Origin: Bombyx mori
Taxonomy: Eukaryota > Arthropoda > Insecta > Lepidoptera > Bombycidae
NCBI RefSeq assembly: GCF_030269925.1
Contig: NC_085131.1
Span: 10,773,501-10,837,500, forward strand
Direction of reading: 5' to 3'
Length of the DNA: 64,000 nt
In this document: piece after piece, positions 34,822 to 48,200 of the stretch
Position numbering within the stretch: the stretch's first letter is position 1
Layout of the letters: the number at the start of each line of letters is the position of its first letter
The notes under the pieces: generated by a model
Database searches by the model: none
The model's input: the letters and a program-made list of their open reading frames with translations, nothing else
What the model was told of the DNA's origin: nothing
Program-made: the position numbers and the translations under genes

Positions 34822-37800
34822 ATGTCACCATTGCCACCAGGGACATTCACAATGCAACACAACAATGTGTGGCAGAAACAGCGGAAAAGACCATCGAATA
34901 CCAGAAAGATCAATCTGGAGACGCTAATGAGAAGAAGTTTTGTTAAAGTTTTGAAGGAATATGTAAAAGAGTCTTCTATTGGTGGTATCAAGGAGATCTG
35001 TAGCCCCAACATCGGATGGAGAGAACGGTTAGATTGCTAACTTTTTTTCACAGGATTATAATATTCTAATCGAGATACGTCAATATCGGTTAGCTCGAGC
35101 ACTTAATTAATTTAATTAATCTGTGCAAATCCAAAATCAAGCAATATATTTCATCCCATATATACATGCAACAAGTGTGTTATACTGACATCTAAGTTGA
35201 AATAAATGATTTTGAATTTGAATTTGAACATATCATCTCATCTCATTTCATTTAATTTCATCCCAGTTGATATAAATTAAAATAAGACTTGACCTAAGGG
35301 CCTTAGTTATTAGGTCATAAAATACCTTTAAAAAAAAAGCAATCTCTGTCATACATGCTTTACCTATTGGGCCCAATTTCGATAATACTACAGATCAATC
35401 ACCTTCAACAGTCAACGTTAGGAAAGATAAATTTACATGACCAGTACGAAATTACGATATAACATGTGCTGGAGATTAAAAAAGCTTCAATACTAAAAGT
35501 ACAAGACGTATTTTAATATAGATTAAAAAAAACCTCTTACCTGTTTTCTTCATGATTTATATTGAAAAGCTGAATAGTGAAGTAGTGGTAAAAAGAATGT
35601 GTTATTGCTAACAACAACATACATCGCTATAATATGGGATAACAAAAACATTACCTTCACACGTCACGTCAGTTCAACCTGTTGTGACCATGAAGCAAAC
35701 ATGCATATTGTTTTAAGCTTTCGCGGCTATCAATATTATATATATTTGCGAGCTCTCTTTATTTTAGTGCTATTGCAATCGCCATGATCACGTGTAGACT
35801 TTTTTCCCAACCTAATCGTTGATGGCCTAAAGGGCTATTCTTATTATTCACGGACCGGTAGATGAGCTCACAAGTTCAACCTGAGAGAATTGCTAACACT
35901 GATCCTAGCCAGAGCAGTGAATTCGCTGAATTCTTTCTTTCTGGTACCTGTAACACAAGTTCTTTACGAACTTAGCACGGGACCAGTTAACGTGGCGTGA
36001 TCGTTAGTAAATATATATTTATTTATTATAAAAAAAAGAATCTACCACCGGATCGGAATCGCAGGTAGACTGACGACTGCAGGTAGGACCTTGGAAGCGA
36101 AGAAATCGGTCTACCCTCTTTCTGGTTTGTTTTTAGATACTATTACTGGAACTCAACGTCTCGTTTAGAAAAAAAATCAGGACCATTTAAAAACACATTG
36201 TGTTTACTAAACGTATCATTAAATCCACTTGTATAACCTTAAACCATCATCCTGGTTGAAGCTCATTTATTTAAATATTTCAATTGCTTAATTGATCAGT
36301 CTCGGTATACTGTGGCATTCAGCAGATAATACCTTTAGCCTGTTCTATAAAACCAAAAAAATCATGGTTAGGACCCGTGAAATAACGGCGTTGTCTCTCA
36401 CTCGAACACGATTCATACTCCGGTTCGTGTTTCAAGGTAAGTTAAGGTAAGGTAAGTTTTACTGGTGGTAGGACCTCTTGTGAGTCCGCACGGGTAGGTA
36501 CCACCGCCCCGCCTATTTCTGCCGTGAAGCAGTAATGCGTTTCGGTTTGAAGGGTGGGGCAGCCGTTGTGACAATACTGAGACCTTAGAACTATATCTCA
36601 AGGTGTGTGGCGCATTTACGTTGTAGATGTCTATGAGCTCCAGTAACCACTTAACACCAGGTGGGCTGTGAGCTCGTCCACACATCTAAGCAATAAAAAA
36701 AAAAAAATTATCAATTCAGATGGGCATCAAGCTTGTCTGTCTGCCTATCGAAGCAACTACAAATTATGGATCTCTAATTTTCAGACTTCTCTGGATTGGA
36801 GTTTTTGTGGTAATGATGAGCGCGATGTTTTACTATCTCCACCACACGTGGTTTGAGATATTGACAAAACCGCTGGTTATCAGCATGGAGTCTTCTACCT
36901 ATCCCATATCAAAAATTAACTTTCCTGCTGTAGCCTTTTGTAATACGAACAGAATAAGCAGAAAGGCTTTGAAAGAATTTTCTCAGATAATGTAAGTTTT
37001 GGTATAGCAATTAAGTAGGAAGAATTTCAAATTATCAAAAAGGAATTATTTTATAATTCAAAAGTAAACATTCACACATTCATTAAATATTCACGCTGCT
37101 GATTAACCCTCATATCATATTTCATTTACATTACCCGGTGTTTAATATTGCATATAGACCTTTGGTTACCTATGTGACGTTTGTGAATCGTGCAATCGGA
37201 CGGTTAGTTTAGTGTTTCGTGCGACAGAGATAATACTCTACGAAGCCGAAATTAGCCGAATGCTTCTTTCCAAAGGTCGATGCGCAATACTTATGGCCGG
37301 GTACTGTAACAAAACTATAGATAATCAATAATCCATTTAACAAGAAAACAAGTGAACCTTGCAATTGTACTTAATACAAATCACTCCACTTTGACTGCTT
37401 ACTATCTATTTCTTTTAAAATAAGGCTTAGTGATAAGCAGCGGCTTGCATAATAAATGTGGTAATTACTAAACACCAGCATTTGAAAGCTATCAAAATAC
37501 GGCTTAAGTATTTAATAAAATAGAAAGACATACATATATAAATTTTAAAATTTAACAACCAGGCATAGGAGCATGGCATTAAATAACGAAACAATAGAAG
37601 AAGTTGAACTTTTCTTTTTACAATATGGCCGCCTTCTAGATTATTCGTATGATGATATCTTAAGGAATCACCCCTTTTTGGATATAATAACGCTCAAAGA
37701 TTTCTATTCACAAAATACATCGGAAGTCATGCAAAAGGTTTGTATCAGCAAATGAATTTTTTGACAAACTTTACTGTTGCCTAATTATTTTAGAGATAAA

Positions 37801-40800
37801 ACCCTAAACAATTCTAAGCATGATCTCGTATAGAATAAACAAATATTGTTTGATTCTAGTAAGTGACAGCCGTAAACGTAACACGATCGCTACTTAAGAT
37901 TACCAAAGTGCTTGCATTATTACAGTTGGCTCCGAAATGCGACGAAATGCTACTCAGATGCGGATGGGGCAGCGAAGAAGTTAATTGCAAAACTAATTTT
38001 GACGTCCAATTGACGGTCAGGGGACATTGTTGTATATTCAACTATATTCAGGAGGACTCTGTCGACGAGTATGTATAAGATTACTGGACTGCTTAATAAT
38101 TATAATCGCATTTACGCTTTGTATTCCTGAGCTAGCTCCTGTCTAGCTTAGTGTAGAAAAACATCTTCTTCAAATGAATTAGCGTCGATAGAGGTAGAAA
38201 AAATTCATGAATTTTATGCCCAACTGTGTTATCTGCCGCTGATATCAAGGTATTGTGTTTCAAAGTAAGCTTGTTTACGTTGTAGTAGTATCTTGAGACT
38301 TCAATGGCAGCAGGTGAATCAGGAACTGAAAAATCATCAAAGCCTGTTTGTCATTCTATTTTTATTTATTTATGTACACACAAAAAAGAAGACACAGTAA
38401 TAGGAAAATCATGTACAAAGGGGTTTTATTTAATTGACGTAATGCATATTTAGTGAAATGTTATAGTGATTTGTGTTGTGAAATGTGAATGTGTGTTATA
38501 GTCCGAATTCAGCTAACAAGGACGTCAAACGGCAGTCCGTACCGGGAGCACTTTATGGATTACGTTTGGTTCTTGACCCGATGATTGATGACTACGCCTA
38601 TACCGTAAACAACATACGAGGATTTGATGTAAGTATTTCATTCACTTCCAAGTAAACATCCAGGCCACTCGACTTGAATATTAGGATACTTACCGAAAAT
38701 AATTCGACCTCATAATCAAAGGTGAGACTTAGGTACTTCAAGCATGATAGGCTTGAGCTCATCTGACTAGTTATCCTTAGAGCTATGTATATTATCTAAA
38801 GTTCCCTTAATGCCTATTACATAGTGCCAAAAATCCCCAAGAAAAATGACTATGACGTATAGTCATACACAACGGAGTTGCGTTTTTTGACATTGGGCCA
38901 CGGAGCTCTATGAAATAATCTATACTGTCTATACTACTATTATAAAGAGGAAAGATTTGTTTGTTTGTTTGTATTGAATAGGCCCCGAAACTACTGAACC
39001 GGTTTGAATAATTCTTTCACTGTTTGGAAGCTACACTTTTCCCGAGTAGCATATGATAATATAATCTTTTTTGAAAAAAATAGGGCTCTTTACTAAAACT
39101 ATAATAATGTAACCCAAAGTGTAAAAAAATTCCTAAAATATTCTTTACATCGCGTGCCCTGCGAACACTATTGATGATAGAATAAAATAATGTACTATGA
39201 CTTTGTAGAAAACATGATTAATTACAAAAAGTGTCGCGACAGCATATGTCTAACTATTGTAGTTATACCGCAATAAGTGTTCTTTTATTTAAAAAAATAA
39301 AACAACGTCCCGAGCGGAGCCGGAGCGGGCCACTAGTACTACATATTTTCAAATAACAATTTCTCATGTAGGTTTTCCTGTTTTCACCCGGTCATTTCGC
39401 CGATTTTAGCGGGGGCAAAGTGATTTATCGCATAGTGGAGCCTGACAGAGCAGAGTTCATTGAACTATCTTCTATACAACAAAGAGCTGCTGCCGAGGTC
39501 CGGAAATATCCTGTTCGGATTGTAAGTTATTACTTACTGAATTCACAATATTAACACGGCTTCGTTTCGTCTACCGTATTGGTAGGCAGCGGCTTGGCTC
39601 TGCCCCTGGCATTGCTGAAGTCCATGGGCGACGGTAACCACTCACCATCAGGTGGGCCGTATGCTCGTCTGCCTACAAAGGCAATAAAAAAAATACTTCA
39701 ACTATCAACAACAAAAGTCCTCAGCGTCAATAGCGACGATATACTGTTAGTGGACATGAGCCTTCAAACCGTACTTCAACTTTTGATTGATTTCCCGTTC
39801 CCGTCCGCAAAGCCGAAGATAGAATAGCCTTTTAGGCTACCAGTGAATAGCTTCGGAAAAATGTAGCTTCCCTGTAGAAATGAATGGGGCGGTATCGACC
39901 CGTGCGAGTTCTCAACCTGAAATTACGCTATTAACATTTTAAAATGACTAAAAATCTCTTGGGTCACATACAGGTATTTTAATCGAATTGTCACCAAAAT
40001 ATACTAGTTGAATTTCCAAACCTGCAGTCTCTATCAATGGTTTCAAAGAAAAGCCACAGTCCTGAAAAGAACTCTACTCCTCCTTGCATCATATTCCTCA
40101 CTGCTGAAGGTCGTGACCACCCTTTTGTATCACCTTCGCACGCACGATCTTTCTCCATCCAGTCTTGTCTCTGGCGGTGTGGAGGGCGTTGTGAAACGTG
40201 GAATCAAGAGCGGTGCGGATCTGGTCGGACTAACAACGTATTGGGCTGCGCCACGCCAGTCACGATGAGCCTCTCGAGATTGCAACCATCTTTCCGTGGC
40301 AAGAAAAGAACTCTACGACATCTCTCTTTTCCGCGAAAAGAACTCTACGACATCATTTTTTTTAACTAAATACATTGTTATTTAAAAACCACAGAATTGT
40401 AACAGAACGGAAGACTGTTTATTAATTTTTTGTATTATAAGAATGCGTTCATTAACGCATACTCCATTGAGTACCAAAAGTGGCGTTCAAAAAAACTAAC
40501 TAATAAATATTTTACATTACGTTTTAGAGAAAATGTTTTTTCCAAGACGAGAACGGTTCTTCACACAGGAAAACTTATACATACAACTATTGTATAATTA
40601 ATTGTCGCATCAAGTCCATACAGTCGCTTTGTAAATGCACTCCTTACTTTTTGCCCGGTAAAGATAGGGCACGTACATGTACACTAGAAGATTTAAAATG
40701 CCTTAATAAATATAGGGGTGAGTAAACATTTGCTCTAACCGTTAAAAATGTATAAATATATTTTAGTTATAGGAAATATCTACGGGCAAATTTAAAACTC

Positions 40801-43800
40801 GTTCGCGTTCCAACTCTTTTTTTATTTTTTATTGCTTAGGTGGGTGGACGATCTCACAGCCCACCTGGTGTTAAGTGGTTACTGGAGATATTTACAACGT
40901 AAATGCGCCACCCACCTTGAGATGTAAGTTCTAAGGTCTCAGTATAGTTACAACGGCTGCCCCACCTTTTAAACCGAAACGCATTACTGCTTCACGGCAG
41001 AAATAGGCGGGGTGGTGTTACCTACCCGTCAACACAAGAGGTCCTACCACCAGTATTACAGGACCCTTCGAATAGGAGCGTCTAGAATTATGGTGCCTTT
41101 TGTTGCCCTTTAGGCCGCCCAGGCGGTGCCCCTGGTGTTCCGGGATGCCCCACTAAACCATAATCACCCTGTGAAAGCAGAACGCGATAAACCGCCAACC
41201 GGTAACTCTTCAATATCAACTATGCTATACAGGTAGCGCGGCACGGCATCATCCCCTGTGGCCGCTAAGCCTTCAACGGGGGAAACCACTTTCTACAAGA
41301 ATTGTGGTAACTGGTTAATATTTTTTTCCAGCATCATAATAATAAATTATTTGTCCAGAAAAACTTCTCTACTTGTATCCAAATGACGCCCAGGATCTTC
41401 GCGGACTTGAAACAGAAGTGGAAGATTCCCTTTTCTGTCCCAATTGCCTACCCGATTGTGAACCTATACAGCACTATGCCAAATCTTACAAGATATCTAT
41501 AAATACAATTGAAGAGCACTTTGTACCATTCAGGAGTGATATGTTGTAAGTAAAAATATTATCTACTCTAGTTCGATCGGACTCAATTTTAAATAGTGGA
41601 ACAGAGACCGTTACTCTGTCATTCTACTAGAACATTTTATTTTATTTTATTTTCCTACCTATGCTGATAGTCTTCAGAGGCTATTTCAGCTTCTCCTTGA
41701 ACGTGTAAGTAAGCTCACGGGGCTCAAACCGGAGTGTCGCTAAAATTGGCCCTAGCAAGATCAGTGCTTCGCAGAATCTACCAACGGATCGGAAACGCGA
41801 CCCACTAAGAAGATCCGGCGAGAAACTCAGTGGGCTGTGTCTGAGTTAATTTACTCGTCGAGCCCTTCTTCGCAAGCGACGGATTCGGCGATGACGGTGA
41901 TCGGTGCTTGAGGCATGAAGTACCTAAAAGCACCGTTAATGGATCGGGAGGATCCGTAATGACGTGCTTAGGACAACTAGAACCAATGATCTGCTCAAAA
42001 CGTCAGTTCTCAAAATTCGTATATCAAATTCATTTTAGTTTAATTAATAACGCAAGTTCGGTCAGAACACAGTCAATTGATAATGCTGACGATTAATTTT
42101 ATAGATTTTGATATGGCCAATGGTTCTCGAAAATAATATCATTCACAGCTTCGATCTTATAACTCTGGTCCATGGCCGCCTAGATTGTATATTCAGATTA
42201 CGCTAATTGGAGGCAAGCTCTGTAGACTACTTATTTATTTTGGATGTAAAGAAATTGACATTCCGGAACTACCTACTACTGATTTTATTTCAATTCAAAT
42301 TGATAGCGATACATGCACTAAATCCAATAAGCTCACAATAACCATATTTTATTCATTGAATAATATTACAATTGGTGTTAACTATAGGCACCTATCACAA
42401 ACTTTAAGCAGTTGGAAATGACTTTGTTTCAGTGACAAAATAAACATCACCGGAAAAATCCTAGTTAGCATTTATCATTCTGCACCCAGCGGGACCTTGG
42501 ATCGCCTTGATGTCGTTTCGTATTGGTTCGAAATATTAAGTAAGAACACTGCATACATCTTGTTTTTTAATTTTACTATTCTCGGTTATACGTAGTACTT
42601 GCACTAACTACGTATTCTTAACGTTAATAGTAACGTTATAACGTAGAGTACGCTATAACGTTAAAACGTAAAAGTACTAGAAAAATAGCATGTTAAACGC
42701 CACCGTATCAGTAATCACTGTTTAAATATTCAACTAATAGTATACTGTATTGGCTAGCCGGCTATGGTAAGCTTGATCAAGACTCTCAATGGGTATTCCC
42801 AATTACTTAAGCCCAAACAAAAAGCTTCAAGTAAACAATATAAAGTGAATCTGAATAAAACGCTGTGATTCGTCTCATAGAAATCTAGAGTAAGTTTAAA
42901 GTTGTATTATAATTTATTGAAATCTAACTTTTAAAATAGACCCAATTTCTGGAACATCTTCAATATTATAATTTATACTTTACTGGTGGTAGGACCTCTT
43001 GTGAGTCGCGTGGGTAGGTACCACCACCCTGCCTATTTCTGCCGAGAAACAGTAATGCGTTTCGGTTTGAAGGGCGGGGCAGCTGTTGTAACTATACTGA
43101 GACCTTAGAACTGAAATCCCAAGGTGGGTGGCGCATTTACGTTGTAGATGTCTATGGGCTCCAGTAACCACATAACAACAGGTGGACTGTGAGGTAGTCC
43201 AACCATCTAAGCAATAAAAAATAAAAATAAAAAAAATATTGGTAGTGATGAAGGCTGTTCGACTATAATAAGTACCTATGTTTGAGTAGGCTATCTATGA
43301 TCTTGTATTTTGATAACTTTTTCCTAGATGCATAAACGAGCTTCCGTATCTTTGTAAATGATGTAAATGTAAGGGCCATGGTAATCCATAAATTTTATGT
43401 GTTCTATTTACATTTTGCGATTAGTACACTTCCGTTTTAAGACAATACCTAGGCATCGTATTGAAATATTAAAGCTTAATTTTACTCTCTCCCTCTCGTT
43501 ATCTCTGTTTTGCCTGCTTTTTTTTTTCTCAATCCTGCTATCATCTAGTCCCTGCTATTGTTCTATTGCAAGATTTGTTTGAAAACCCACTAAATAGGTA
43601 GGCAATTAGTCAGGTAGCTATATATCTTATGTCTCTGAAAGCACGTTCTGGATTACAAACTCTGCCGTTAAAAGTATTTTATTAGATGATTTTTTCAATG
43701 TTTTTATTTTATTTAACAGGTAACATCGGTGGATTCTGCGGTTTTCTTTTAGGGTTTTCTCTTTTTGCCATTGTTGAAGTGTTTTACTACTTTGTCGTTC

Positions 43801-43844
43801 GTTTTACAATTGTTGTTACAAACGCCTACAACGTTGCTAAATAG
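34822..43844 (+). CDS. ppk: Pickpocket-type DEG/ENaC sodium channel (Nach-like), 10 exons
   Basis: This gene encodes an amiloride-sensitive-type, trimeric cation channel subunit of the plasma membrane. Exons: 34822-35027, 36785-36991, 37563-37741, 37864-38068, 38502-38628, 39372-39521, 40528-40657, 41359-41545, 42433-42539, 43720-43844, giving 540 residues, a usual length for the family. Exon 1 carries the pre-TM1 motif (KEYVKESSIGGIKEI); TM1 is at about 70-95 and is followed by INFPAVAFCN. Exon 4 has LAPKCDEMLLRCGW, exon 7 the Cys-rich block RKCFFQDE to LCKCTPYFLP, and exon 8 FCPNCLPDCEP. TM2 lies in exon 10 with the filter-like G-F-S at about 511-513. All phases agree. Weak points are the exon 1 donor (GTTAGA) and the exon 3/4 junction, where a GTATCA donor and a TAAG acceptor are needed to avoid a stop. 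Another ATG at 34852 could be the start. The exact paralogue cannot be named, and expression cannot be judged from sequence. Confidence 0.88.
36461..36707 (+). repeat. Family A repeat in channel intron 1
   Basis: Full-length copy ending in a poly-A about 75 bp before exon 2 of the channel gene. Confidence 0.9.
38919..39336 (+). mobile_element. Helitron-like element in channel intron 5
   Basis: Starts TC after A, contains AGAGGAAAGATTTGTTTGTT near the 5' end, and ends CGGGCCACTAG followed by T. It finishes 35 bp before exon 6. Confidence 0.72.
39581..39693 (+). mobile_element. Family B LINE 3' UTR in channel intron 6
   Basis: Starts at GGTAGGCAGCGGCTTGGCTC and ends at GCAATAAAAAAAA. Its open frame is a shadow of the UTR. 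Confidence 0.88.
40080..40330 (-). pseudogene. LINE reverse transcriptase C-terminal fragment in channel intron 6
   Basis: On the minus strand it reads as GWRKIVRAKVIQKGGHDLQQ and a stop, preceded by diverged RT-tail sequence. Plus-strand open frames here are shadows. Confidence 0.75.
40817..41054 (-). repeat. Family A repeat in channel intron 7
   Basis: Reverse copy with a small deletion near the GATGTCTATGGGC segment. Confidence 0.9.
41700..41960 (+). repeat. Bm1-like SINE in channel intron 8
   Basis: Core blocks CTCACGGGGCTCAAACC, GGATCGGAAACGCGACCCAC and ATCGGGAGGATCCGTAATGA are present. Confidence 0.8.
42982..43225 (+). repeat. Family A repeat in channel intron 9
   Basis: Full-length copy with a tail of repeated AAAAAT units. 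Confidence 0.9.
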
Positions 43845-44239
43845 AAATTTGTAAGAAATATAATCTTAAGTATTCTGGGTACTACTCACGTTGTACTCTT
43901 TATATCTGTAGTAGATGCACTACAAATATAAAGAGCCTATAGTAAGGCGTCTACTTATAATACATTACATACCTACCTTATATTATAGTAACTACATAAA
44001 TTGGAAAATTAAGCTTAAAAATGTTATAGAAAAGTAATTAATTTGAACACATTATGTAATAATTCTTATAATATTAAACTAGCTAATATATAAGAAAAAC
44101 TAAACAAAAAACAAACATTCTTATTTATCTTATTTTGTTAATAACGATCCAACAAAAGTTCACGTATTGTCTGTAACTGCTACTGCAATAAAGTGCCACA
44201 AGGACTTACACGTTATTTCGGATCCTCCCAATCTACTTT

Positions 44240-44465
44240 TTTTTATGATTGAGGGCTTACTGGTGACCCGAAGGCCTTTTCAGTTTCACATGGACAGGTG
44301 GGCGAACAAGGGCTCAGCCAGAAGGGGCGGGATTTGCTTACAACTACCCGAGCGCCTCCAAGGGAGACCTAAAAACTCAAGAGTAGCTGCTTCGCGAATG
44401 AATCTACTACCGGATCGGAATCGCGACCCGCTGAGAATATCCGGCGAGAAACTCAACGGGCTCCC
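44240..44465 (+). repeat. Bm1-related SINE, second subtype
   Basis: Matches 32905-33130 from CTGGTGACCCGAAGGCC to GAGAAACTCAACGGGCTC. The internal open frame is a by-product. Confidence 0.75.
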
Positions 44466-44579
44466 GATCTAATCTTCACTCACCACATACATACCTATAC
44501 ATAATGCGAATGCCGGTAGTCATGCCATAGCATCCACCTCTATTTTCCTATAAAAGGCCATTATTCCAAACGCCTTAGG

Positions 44580-44900
44580 TGGTTTTTACATTAAGTACTG
44601 GTTATATTATAACTATACTAGTGATTGGTTGTACACTCATACCATTTTATCATCGCACATCCCGCTTCCGAAAAGTTCATCCATACTATTTAGATCTGTT
44701 GTTGTCATCGACAGTGCGTTTCCAGAATCTTTTTTTTTCACGTACCATCCGCCTCTGGAATAAGCCCCTCCACGGTTTTTCTAGAGCTCTGTGACATATT
44801 TTGCTTCAAACAAGGGGAGTACTTGGCGGTAGACAGCGACTTGGCTGTGCCACTGGCATTGCTGACGTCTATCAGCGATCGTAACTAACCATCAGGTAAG
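44580..44900 (+). mobile_element. Family B LINE 3' end upstream of Sirt2
   Basis: A degraded reverse-transcriptase C-terminus is visible (HPYYLDLLL, then RTIRLWNKPLHGF), followed by a diverged 3' UTR. It lies about 370 bp upstream of the Sirt2 start. Confidence 0.8.
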
Positions 44901-45272
44901 GCTGATAAGCCACCATTATTTTACAATTAAAAGTGAAGAAACATAAAATTAGCTTAAACAATTTACATAGCTTCGCTCCTCACATTCCCGCCAAAATTAT
45001 ACCATAGACTATATAAAACAAATAGATGAGATAATATAGTTTAAAATGTGCACATATGTACTACGAGTATGAGCTCAAGTAATTCATAGTAGATGTTTAG
45101 ATCATCGTACGTAGTGGAACAAATTTCACAATATATAAATATTTTACTATAATTAACTATATAGCAGCATTAAAAAATGCGCTTTCGGTATGTGTCAAAA
45201 GTGTCAAACCGATTCTCAAACTGTCAATATTGGACAAAGGTTTCGAGACGCAATTTTGTATTTTTACGTAAA

Positions 45273-48200
45273 ATGTCGGCAAATTCGCCTCCCGGAAAAA
45301 GTGGCGGTCAGTTATTTATAGTACATTTAAGCTAATTCCAATGTGCATTTGTGTATTAAGTGGCAATATTTTAGGTCACGAAACCGTGGATGAGTCACCG
45401 CAGAATGTCCCGCCAACAACTTCGATGGAAAGCCTCAGAAATATGTTTCGCGATCTCGACGTGGATGACGTTCGAATGTACTTGGCCTTAAAACTCGGAC
45501 TCTTCAGCCCTCAGGATCTTGAACCGGCAGAACCACCAGAAAAAGTTTTGGATGAGGTCAGCCTTGATGGTATTGTCAGGTGGATCAAGAGCGATAGGTG
45601 CAAGAAGATCATAACACTTTCAGGAGCTGGTATTTCTACCTGTTAGTTATACTTTTTACTATTTAAAAAATGTCAATTGAATTTCCATTTATCAATAGTG
45701 AGTTTAAAAACGGGAGCTTACTCCGATGATAGAAGTAAGTCTGTATTATTATCAAAATACAATCCAAAATTTATTTAACAAAAATAAAATTTTATCGTAC
45801 ATTCAATGAGTTGATTACATAAAAGATAAAACATGATATGTTTGTCATCTTTTAATCGATGTAACAGAACATAATAAATTTTTGAAAGAGTTAAATAATT
45901 AAAAAAATTCATTCAGGAACACTCAGAACAAACTTATTTATACATAAATAGTTAAAATATATTTTCTTCAGTTTATCAGTTTATAAATATAATAGAAACT
46001 ACTATTACAGTTTTAAGTGTAGATATATTTTTTATAAAAAAATGGCCAGTTGTTAACACAATATTTGATTATAGATGAATAACACTTAATTGTCAGAGAC
46101 CATGAAAACCACAAACTATTCAAAATGTCAGAAATAATAATGACAAAAGATCAGGGTTGTCATAACATTTAAAATGTTAGAAGAAATTAAAACCTTTCTA
46201 GAATACATTTTGGAGAACATAACTTTTTAATGAATAAAATAAAGGGTCAACTTCATTAAATCCACTGAAACATACTAAAATCTATATATATAAATGAATT
46301 GTTGTCCATTAGTCTCGTTAAAGCTCTAGAACGGTGGGTCTATTTGGCTAATGTTGGTCTTGAATTATTTGTGGAAGTCCAGAGAAGGTTTAAAAGGTAG
46401 ATAAACATGAAATGCTCGGAATTAAATAAAAATAATAATTTTGTTTTTTCTTTGTTGTGTTTATTTTATACAAAAGCTTAGGTCTTTTATTTATCGATTG
46501 AGGCACTACGAAGTCTGCCGGGTCAGCTAGTTATAAATTTCAAAGGTGGGTTTAAATTGTGATTGGTGTGGATACATCCATGCCAGCCTCACTGGTGAAA
46601 CAGGCAAGAAATTAGCACAAGACTTATTAGCTTGGGCAGCATCACAAATTAAAAAAAATATTGGAGAATTCAAAAAAAATTTATATGACATTTCTATGAT
46701 TCGTAAGACAAAGAAAAATACAAAACAGAATGAAACAAAAGAAAAAAATGATCTCAAAACACAGTCAATAAGTCATATATATTTATAAAGTTTCCAAAAA
46801 GAAAATTACAGACACAATTACAAATTACTAACAGTTAATAATCAATATTTTTTTCTTCAGCTGCTGGAATTCCAGACTTCCGTAGTCCCGAAACAGGATT
46901 ATATCATAACTTACAGAAGTACGAACTACCTCAACCACAGGCGATATTCGAAATAAATTTCTTCAGGCAAAATCCCAAACCTTTCTTCACATTAGCAAAG
47001 GAATTATTTCCAGGAAGCTTTAAGCCTACAATTTCACATTATTTCATAAGACTTCTACATGAGAAAGGTAAGTTTATTTTTCGGTGTATAGTCTGTCTTA
47101 CTACTTGGTGCTATAAGTGCTGTGGTTACTGGAGCTTTTAGACATCACAAACTGAAGGCAGCCACGCCCTTTGAGACAATAGGGCTATGTCTTAATTGTG
47201 CATTGCTGTCCCTAAAATGCATTACTACTTTGCTGCTGACATACACATGGCGGTGGTACCTACCCATGTATTCCTTGTACACAAGCTTTCACTGGGCATC
47301 CTATTCTGAATGCTACACAAGTTCAGCTATCCATAATTAATTTGTAGATTATATTAACACATTGAATGCTTTTTGACTGACCGGTGGGCCTAACGTACCA
47401 TACCAATGGGGCCACGACAAAATCAAGGAATGAGTAATTTTTATGAACTTAATTTATAAAATGCGATAATTTGCAAGGAAGATAGAAATTAGCAACATTT
47501 ACTAGCTAGTTTTTGAGATATTTTAAAAGGGTATAACATTGATAAAAACTGCCATTTCTGCCCTGAAGCAGTAATGCGTTTCAGTTTGAAGGGTGGGGCA
47601 GCCGTTGTAACTATACTGATACCTTAGAACTTATATCTCAAGGTGAGTGGCGTATTTACATGGTAGATGTTTATGGGCTCCAGTAACTACCACAACACCA
47701 GGTGGGCTGTGATCTCGTCCACCCATCTAAGCAACAAAAAAAAAGATCATAACATCAATGAAAATAATTTTTTACAATATTACTTTCTATTCACCAGGGC
47801 TCTTATTACGTCATTATACACAAAACATTGACACATTAGAGCGAGGAGCCGGCATTCCCGAAGAAAAATTAGTCGAAGCACACGGAACGTTCTACACATC
47901 ACATTGTCTGGATTGCCGCAAGGAATACCCACTGGAGTTTGTCAAAGGTGTTTTTTATGACTAATTGATGAAATATGTATGAATCCAACACAAAAGACGA
48001 CCTGGTCTTGCTTAGATGTGACATTATATGAGTAAGAAAAATCGACTATGTCAAAACTATTCATATGCCACCTATTATATGCCGATGGTAGTGTGATAAA
48101 ACAACCGTCCTTGGAGCCCTAACAACTGTTTCATCACAATTGAACGTCATCGGAATTAAATAGTAGAGCTAGCAGTGACTGCTACGTAATAAATTGATGT

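Larger units (their letters stand above)
43845..45272. other. Intergenic: channel gene 3' flank to Sirt2 promoter
   Basis: The interval between the channel stop codon and the Sirt2 start is AT-rich to about 44230, then holds a SINE (44240-44465) and a jockey-type LINE end (44580-44900). 44900-45272 is unique AT-rich DNA that should include the Sirt2 promoter and 5' UTR. No TATA or initiator motif can be assigned by eye. Confidence 0.5.

Noticed and set aside
36720..36995. Frame with ATG at 36720 as the first exon of the channel gene
   Set aside because: An upstream exon (34822-35027) carries the conserved pre-TM1 motif and joins in phase to an acceptor at 36784, inside this frame; the first 65 bases are then intron.
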